A stretch of 10,777 nt of DNA from Intestinibacter sp. GTDB taxonomy: Bacteria > Bacillota > Clostridia > Peptostreptococcales > Peptostreptococcaceae. Positions 7,332-10,777 of the stretch are shown here, in pieces. Position 1 is the first letter of the stretch. Every line of letters starts with the position of its first letter. The notes under the pieces are model-generated. The model worked only from the letters and a program-made list of their open reading frames with translations, did not search any database and was not told the DNA's origin. The stretch covers positions 1 through 10,777 of the forward strand of contig NZ_JALEXO010000176.1 in assembly GCF_022780145.1 (NCBI RefSeq), read 5' to 3'. The position numbers and the translations under genes are program-made.

Positions 7332-9029
7332 ATGATAATAGGAATTGACTTAGGAACTACAAACAGCTTAGCTTGTTATTTTGATAAAAATCAAACCAAG
7401 ATGATACCCAACAGATTGGGAGAAAATCTTACACCTTCAGTTGTGAGTATAGATGAAGACGACAATATATACGTCGGAAAAATAGCGAAGGAAAGAAAAA
7501 TACTATATCCCGACATGACAGCAGATGTATTTAAAAGAAGTATGGGTACTAACAAGGAATTTGTTTTAGGAGATAAAAAATTTAAAGCGGAGGAATTATC
7601 TTCATTTGTCTTAAAATCACTAAAGGAGGATGCTGAGGTATACCTTCAAACAGAGATCGAAGAAGCTATAATAAGCGTACCTGCGTATTTCAACGACGAT
7701 CAAAGAAAGGCTACGAAAAAAGCTGGTGAGCTCGCAGGACTTAAGGTAAACCGTATAATAAACGAGCCGACAGCTGCAGCAATAGCCTATGGAATCGACA
7801 AGAGAGATGAAAACACTAGATTTTTAGTGTTCGACTTAGGTGGAGGAACTTTTGATATTTCGATTCTAGAGAAGTTTAAAAACATCATGGAGGTAAGGGC
7901 AGTAGCAGGAGATAACTTCATAGGTGGAGAGGATTTTACAGAGGTACTTTACAGACTTTTCGTAAATAAAGTCGGTATCGACGAAGAAAAGCTAGACAAA
8001 AAAACTATATCTCGCATAAGAAAGCAATGTGAAAAGGCAAAGCTTGAGTTTTCAAATAAAAAGACAGTTAATATAAAATGCAACATAGAAGACGTGACTT
8101 ATGAGACATCAGTAAATATAGATGACTATGAAAAATCGTGTGAGCTTCTTTTAACTAAAATTAGAAAGCCTATAGAGAGAAGCTTAAAGGACGCCAAGAT
8201 AAAATTAAACCAAATCGACGAGATAATTTTAATAGGAGGGGCGACAAGACTACCTATAATCAGAAAGTTTGTCGGAAAAATATTTGGCAGACTTCCAAAT
8301 ACCAGCGTAAATCCAGACGAAGCAGTCGCAATAGGTGCAGCACTTCAGGCGGCTATGAAGGAGAGAAATGAATGTATAAAGGATATCGTGCTTACAGATG
8401 TATGTCCTTTTTCGCTTGGAACAGAGGTATCTGTAAAGACTATGAACAACAAGCGAGAATCAGGGTATTTTTGTCCAATAATAGAGAGAAATACAGTAAT
8501 ACCAGTAAGCAGAACAGAGACATTTTATACAGCTTACGACAATCAAACTAGAGTGGTAGTAGAGATTTTACAGGGAGAAAGTAGACTTGCGAGAAACAAT
8601 CTAAAATTAGGTGAAATAGCTGTAATCGTGCCAAAAGGACCAGAGGGATCAGAATCTATTGATGTAACCTATACATACGATATAAATTCTATATTGGAAG
8701 TCATTGTAAAGGTGAACTCAACAGGTGAAAAGAAAAAGGTTATTATACAAAAAGGAAATGAAAAAATTTCAGAAGAAGAGATAAAGGCTAGATTTGAAGA
8801 GCTAAGCTATTTAAAAATTCACCCTAGAGACCAAGAAAAGAACAAGGAGCTTCTTTTCAGAGGAGAGAGAATGTACGAGGAGTTTACTGGTGAAGATAGA
8901 CAGATTATAGGAAATGCTATTATGCAGTTTGAGTCTGTTTTAGATAAGCAGGATAGCATTTTGATAGAGCAAGCTAGAGATGAGTTTAAAAGAGTTTTGG
9001 ATGAAATAGAGGATGAAGAACTATTTTAA
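7332..9029 (+). CDS. hscC: HscC-type Hsp70 chaperone
   Basis: I start the gene at ATG 7332 (565 residues), because GAGGAG at 7319-7324 then sits 7 nt upstream. An in-frame TTG at 7317 overlaps that site and is unlikely. The ATPase domain (about 1-350) has all Hsp70 phosphate and adenosine motifs: GIDLGTTNS (4-12), INEPTAAAIAYG, FDLGGGTFDIS, GGEDF and ILIGGATRLP. The interdomain linker reads VLTDVCPFSLG, and the substrate-binding beta domain (about 355-480) and a short lid follow. The length, the DMTADVFKRSMGTN segment, the CPFSLG linker and the YLKIHPRDQEKNK lid sequence resemble E. coli HscC (about 556 residues) rather than DnaK (about 638). HscC proteins are specialised Hsp70s that work with dedicated J proteins. 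No grpE or dnaJ is adjacent, so this is not the housekeeping dnaK locus. Confidence 0.92.
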   Translation: MIIGIDLGTTNSLACYFDKNQTKMIPNRLGENLTPSVVSIDEDDNIYVGKIAKERKILYPDMTADVFKRSMGTNKEFVLGDKKFKAEELSSFVLKSLKEDAEVYLQTEIEEAIISVPAYFNDDQRKATKKAGELAGLKVNRIINEPTAAAIAYGIDKRDENTRFLVFDLGGGTFDISILEKFKNIMEVRAVAGDNFIGGEDFTEVLYRLFVNKVGIDEEKLDKKTISRIRKQCEKAKLEFSNKKTVNIKCNIEDVTYETSVNIDDYEKSCELLLTKIRKPIERSLKDAKIKLNQIDEIILIGGATRLPIIRKFVGKIFGRLPNTSVNPDEAVAIGAALQAAMKERNECIKDIVLTDVCPFSLGTEVSVKTMNNKRESGYFCPIIERNTVIPVSRTETFYTAYDNQTRVVVEILQGESRLARNNLKLGEIAVIVPKGPEGSESIDVTYTYDINSILEVIVKVNSTGEKKKVIIQKGNEKISEEEIKARFEELSYLKIHPRDQEKNKELLFRGERMYEEFTGEDRQIIGNAIMQFESVLDKQDSILIEQARDEFKRVLDEIEDEELF

Positions 9030-9039
9030 TTAAGAAAAA

Positions 9040-9074
9040 CCCCAATTGACGAGTTAAAATTACATCAATTGGGG
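9040..9074. terminator. Bidirectional terminator between convergent hscC and SEC-C genes
   Basis: A 10-bp perfect stem CCCCAATTGA/TCAATTGGGG (9040-9049 with 9065-9074) has a 15-nt loop. On the minus strand it is followed by TTTTTC, a good tail for the SEC-C gene. On the plus strand the tail is CGTATTTATTT, weaker, so termination of the chaperone operon may be less efficient. Confidence 0.82.
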
Positions 9075-9083
9075 CGTATTTAT

Positions 9084-9899
9084 TTACATGATTTGTATAG
9101 TGTCTGTCATATCGTTGTCTTTTATTATCTTATTTAATATTTCACTTGCTATTTGAGGAGTATTCCATTCTAGGCTTTTTATATATTGAATTATTTCTAA
9201 GGCTTCATTGTATATAGTTGGATATTTTTGTTTGTAAATCTCCTCAAATGGGTTTTCTATATCGTCATCAAGTAAGTTCCAGTCTAAGATCTTTTGGATT
9301 AATAGACATTTTAAAAAGTGTCTATCATATTTGTGTAATTTTTCTTCTTCTTGATATGATTTAACTACAGGAACTTGTATTTTTATTGATTTTTCAATAT
9401 GAGCTCTAAAATCAAATCCATATTGTTTCAATTGTCTGTTTATTATAGGATCTAAGATAACATTGTTTAATACTGAAGCTAAATAACCTTTTTTAGGATC
9501 ATTGCCGATTATAGAGCAGCTTGGATATCCAGATTCTGATAGCACTAGATGTCCTATTTCATGAGCTAAATCAAAATAATCATTTTTATTTACAGGGATT
9601 TCTTTAAGTAAAATCGCATATGTGTCGTCTCCAAGCTGAAGGCTTCTCATGTTTCCCTTTAAATCTGGATTATGAAGCCACATAATAGGCTTTCTGATCC
9701 ATCTAAGATTATCACATAGATATTCATATAAAAGTTGTGAGCTGCTCATTAATTCACCAATCATATAATTAAAATCTATATATTGTGCATTTAAAGTATC
9801 TTTTAAAAATTTGTCCCTATCGACTTGATTTATACAACAGTTTTTATATTTTTTGCCGCTTCTACAAGGGCAGTAATCATTTCTACCTATTTTTGTCAT
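9084..9899 (-). CDS. SEC-C zinc-knuckle protein with HEIGH metallopeptidase-like domain
   Basis: The 271-residue protein starts at ATG 9899, with GGAGG 7 nt upstream. Residues 5-22 form a SEC-C motif, GRNDYCPCRSGKKYKNCC (C10, C12, C21, C22), the zinc-binding module also found at the SecA C-terminus. Residues 109-120 read FDLAHEIGHLVL, an HExxH zinc-protease motif (H113, E114, H117). D150, in NNVILDPIINRQL 33 residues later, could be the third metal ligand, as in minigluzincin or ImmA/IrrE-like folds. No membrane helix or signal peptide is seen, so the protein should be cytosolic. The domain pairing suggests a protease targeted by the knuckle to a partner, but substrate and role are unknown. 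The gene is monocistronic and convergent with the chaperone operon. The two motifs are clear; the peptidase family is uncertain. Confidence 0.85.
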   Translation of the reverse strand: MTKIGRNDYCPCRSGKKYKNCCINQVDRDKFLKDTLNAQYIDFNYMIGELMSSSQLLYEYLCDNLRWIRKPIMWLHNPDLKGNMRSLQLGDDTYAILLKEIPVNKNDYFDLAHEIGHLVLSESGYPSCSIIGNDPKKGYLASVLNNVILDPIINRQLKQYGFDFRAHIEKSIKIQVPVVKSYQEEEKLHKYDRHFLKCLLIQKILDWNLLDDDIENPFEEIYKQKYPTIYNEALEIIQYIKSLEWNTPQIASEILNKIIKDNDMTDTIQIM

Positions 9900-9997
9900 A
9901 TTATTTCCTCCATTATATACTAGAAATCGAGATGCATAAAAATAACACCTGTCGATACTATAAGTTATTATTTATATATAATATAATTTCTATAAAA

Positions 9998-10025
9998 AGT
10001 ATAAATATCCTCTAATTTTTTACAA
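9998..10025 (-). promoter_or_regulatory. Possible promoter of the SEC-C metallopeptidase gene
   Basis: On the minus strand TTGTAA (10020-10025) is 16 nt from TATACT (9998-10003). Initiation near 9991 would give a leader of about 90 nt. A TATAAT at 9912-9917 lies too close to the ribosome binding site to serve. The AT richness of the region makes this tentative. Confidence 0.38.
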
Positions 10026-10160
10026 TATAGATAAAAAAGTAAATGTCGAAAAACAAATTTTTATAGGAGCTTTGTTAAAAATTTATAAAAAATATAATGA
10101 ATATTTGAGACCTATTTTTGCAGACATTTGAAAAGTGTATTATGTTTTTGAAAATATTTT

Positions 10161-10174
10161 GTATACATGTATAC
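10161..10174. promoter_or_regulatory. 14-bp perfect palindrome, candidate operator
   Basis: GTATACATGTATAC is a perfect inverted repeat centred 30 bp upstream of the -35 box at 10197. Its size and position suit a dimeric regulator acting on the molybdenum-hydroxylase promoter. No regulator gene is visible in the window, so the identity of any binder is unknown. Confidence 0.42.
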
Positions 10175-10196
10175 TTGATTTTATTCCAATATAAAA

Positions 10197-10225
10197 TTGA
10201 CAAATACTGTAAAAGCTGATATGAT
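10197..10225 (+). promoter_or_regulatory. Sigma-A promoter of the Moco riboswitch-molybdenum hydroxylase transcript
   Basis: TTGACA (10197-10202) is followed after exactly 17 nt by TATGAT (10220-10225), a one-mismatch -10. Initiation near 10232 places the start about 50 nt before the riboswitch P1 stem. This is one of the two strongest promoters in the window. Confidence 0.88.
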
Positions 10226-10281
10226 TTAAATATAAATCAATAAGAAATACAAATAAAAAATATTGATGAAAATTAGATAAA

Positions 10282-10381
10282 TTCTCCGATTTTAGTTTAC
10301 CTAAGATAAGAATATTTATTATGGAAACTAAAACGTTAGGGTATATTTAGAAATGAATATGCCTCCCAATGGAAAGGAGAG
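10282..10381 (+). ncRNA. Moco (molybdenum cofactor) riboswitch candidate
   Basis: The region folds as a junction closed by P1 TCTCC/GGAGA (10283-10287 with 10376-10380). Inside are a 9-bp helix TTTTAGTTT/AAACTAAAA (10290-10298 with 10325-10333) extended by CC/GG, a short hairpin ATATT/AATAT (10343-10347 with 10356-10360), and the unpaired-looking segment GCCTCCCAATGG (10361-10372). CTCCG at the 5' side and GCCTCCCA near the 3' side are what I recall as conserved in the Moco RNA motif described upstream of molybdenum-cofactor genes. The downstream gene encodes a Moco enzyme, which fits. The class assignment is from memory of the consensus; the fold and the overlap with a terminator are directly visible. 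Confidence 0.8.
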
Positions 10382-10419
10382 AACTGGTTAATATTAGTCG
10401 AATATATTAATTAGAAGTG

Positions 10420-10448
10420 AATCTCCTTTAAGTAAAAGGAGATTTTTT
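10420..10448 (+). terminator. Riboswitch-controlled intrinsic terminator
   Basis: A perfect 10-bp stem AATCTCCTTT/AAAGGAGATT (10420-10429 with 10435-10444) with a 5-nt loop runs into six T residues (10443-10448). Its 5' arm TCTCCTTT (10422-10429) is also exactly complementary to AAAGGAGA (10373-10380), which contains the 3' strand of the aptamer P1. Aptamer closure and antitermination are therefore mutually exclusive: ligand binding should favour termination. Confidence 0.92.
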
Positions 10449-10678
10449 ATTGGACTAATTTTAGTAGATGTTTGATAAATTTTTAATTTATTTAAAATTT
10501 TCTAAATATAATATATTTTCAAAGTATTGATTATCTGATTAATTTTGGTTGGTTATCACAACTTTTTCAATTTAAAGGAAAAGGTTTTGATATATATAAT
10601 TTTAATTTAGTTTAAGCTTCTGTTTTGGAAGTTTAAATTATTTAAGAGTTATAGGCTTATATAAAGGGGGAATTAGAA
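10449..10678 (+). other. AT-rich leader between riboswitch terminator and molybdenum-hydroxylase start
   Basis: This 230-nt stretch contains no credible ORF and no second aptamer that I can recognise. Its one clear structure is a 10-bp hairpin, TTTAAGCTTC/GAAGTTTAAA (10611-10620 with 10628-10637, one G-T pair). It has a 7-nt loop and lacks a following T run, so it is not a normal terminator. The ribosome binding site AAAGGGGG at 10663-10670 follows 26 nt after it. Confidence 0.5.
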
Positions 10679-10777
10679 TTGTTATTAAAGAGACATTTTT
10701 TCATTAATGGTGTGAAGAGAAACTTAATGGTTGATCCAGAAAGTAGTTTAGCTTCTGTATTACGTGAACAATTAATG
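10679..10777 (+). CDS. Molybdenum hydroxylase (aldehyde oxidoreductase/xanthine dehydrogenase type), [2Fe-2S] N-terminus, 3' partial
   Basis: Only 33 codons are inside the window. They start at TTG 10679, 8 nt after the strong AAAGGGGG site at 10663-10670; no ATG or GTG lies at suitable spacing. The residues FFINGVKRNLMVDPESSLA followed by SVLREQL match the beginning of the plant-type [2Fe-2S] ferredoxin domain of molybdenum hydroxylases. In these enzymes it is usually followed by a glycine- and cysteine-rich cluster-binding loop, which lies beyond the window. Such enzymes oxidise aldehydes or purines with a molybdopterin cofactor. The fragment cannot show whether this is a small separate iron-sulfur subunit (about 160 residues) or the front of a single-chain enzyme of about 900 residues. 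The upstream Moco-type riboswitch supports a Moco-dependent role and suggests control by cofactor level. Confidence 0.85.
   Translation, partial: MLLKRHFFINGVKRNLMVDPESSLASVLREQLM

Noticed and set aside
7332..9029. Housekeeping DnaK
   Set aside because: The protein is about 70 residues shorter with a short lid, has HscC-like linker and lid sequences, and lacks neighbouring hrcA, grpE or dnaJ.
9785..10015. 76-codon plus-strand ORF overlapping the SEC-C gene start
   Set aside because: It runs antisense over the SEC-C zinc motif, ribosome binding site and leader, and its translation shows no family features.
9900..10196. Possible tRNA, small RNA or CRISPR repeat in the gap
   Set aside because: I found no cloverleaf, no regularly spaced repeats and no strong hairpin with a T tract here; only a weak promoter candidate and the 14-bp palindrome stand out.

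Overview
The window is very AT-rich, has consensus-type Shine-Dalgarno sites (GGAGG-like), short intergenic gaps closed by intrinsic terminators, and S-box and Moco-type riboswitches. Together these point to a low-GC anaerobic member of the Firmicutes, most likely class Clostridia. The molybdenum-hydroxylase start at the right edge would suit a fermentative clostridium, but I cannot name the genus from sequence alone.

Layout from left to right. Positions 1-1158 (+) hold the tail of a membrane-protein operon: a DUF975-like protein cut by the window edge, then an unrecognised multi-pass membrane protein. A bidirectional terminator separates them from metQ (-), a methionine-binding lipoprotein that sits alone under its own sigma-A promoter and a complete SAM-I (S-box) riboswitch with terminator and antiterminator. 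Upstream of that, also on -, is a small poly-gamma-glutamate hydrolase-family protein. Divergent from it is a CmpB-type (PF06541) membrane protein with a long helical cytoplasmic tail.

The centre (4140-9029, +) is a two-gene chaperone operon. It has a 1057-residue J-domain-like/TPR protein whose HPD motif is replaced by N-P-E, followed 18 nt later by an HscC-type Hsp70 of 565 residues. It resembles the E. coli HscC/DjlB/DjlC partnership, whose cellular substrates are poorly known, and is the least understood system here. Convergent to it is a solitary gene fusing an N-terminal SEC-C zinc knuckle to an HEIGH metallopeptidase-like domain.

The right end (9900-10777) is mostly regulatory. It has a 14-bp perfect palindrome, a near-consensus sigma-A promoter, a Moco (molybdenum cofactor) riboswitch candidate with an overlapping terminator/antiterminator, a roughly 230-nt AT-rich leader with a further hairpin, and then the TTG start of a [2Fe-2S] molybdenum-hydroxylase protein (aldehyde oxidoreductase/xanthine dehydrogenase type) that runs out of the window. 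I see no tRNA, rRNA, CRISPR array, insertion sequence or phage module.
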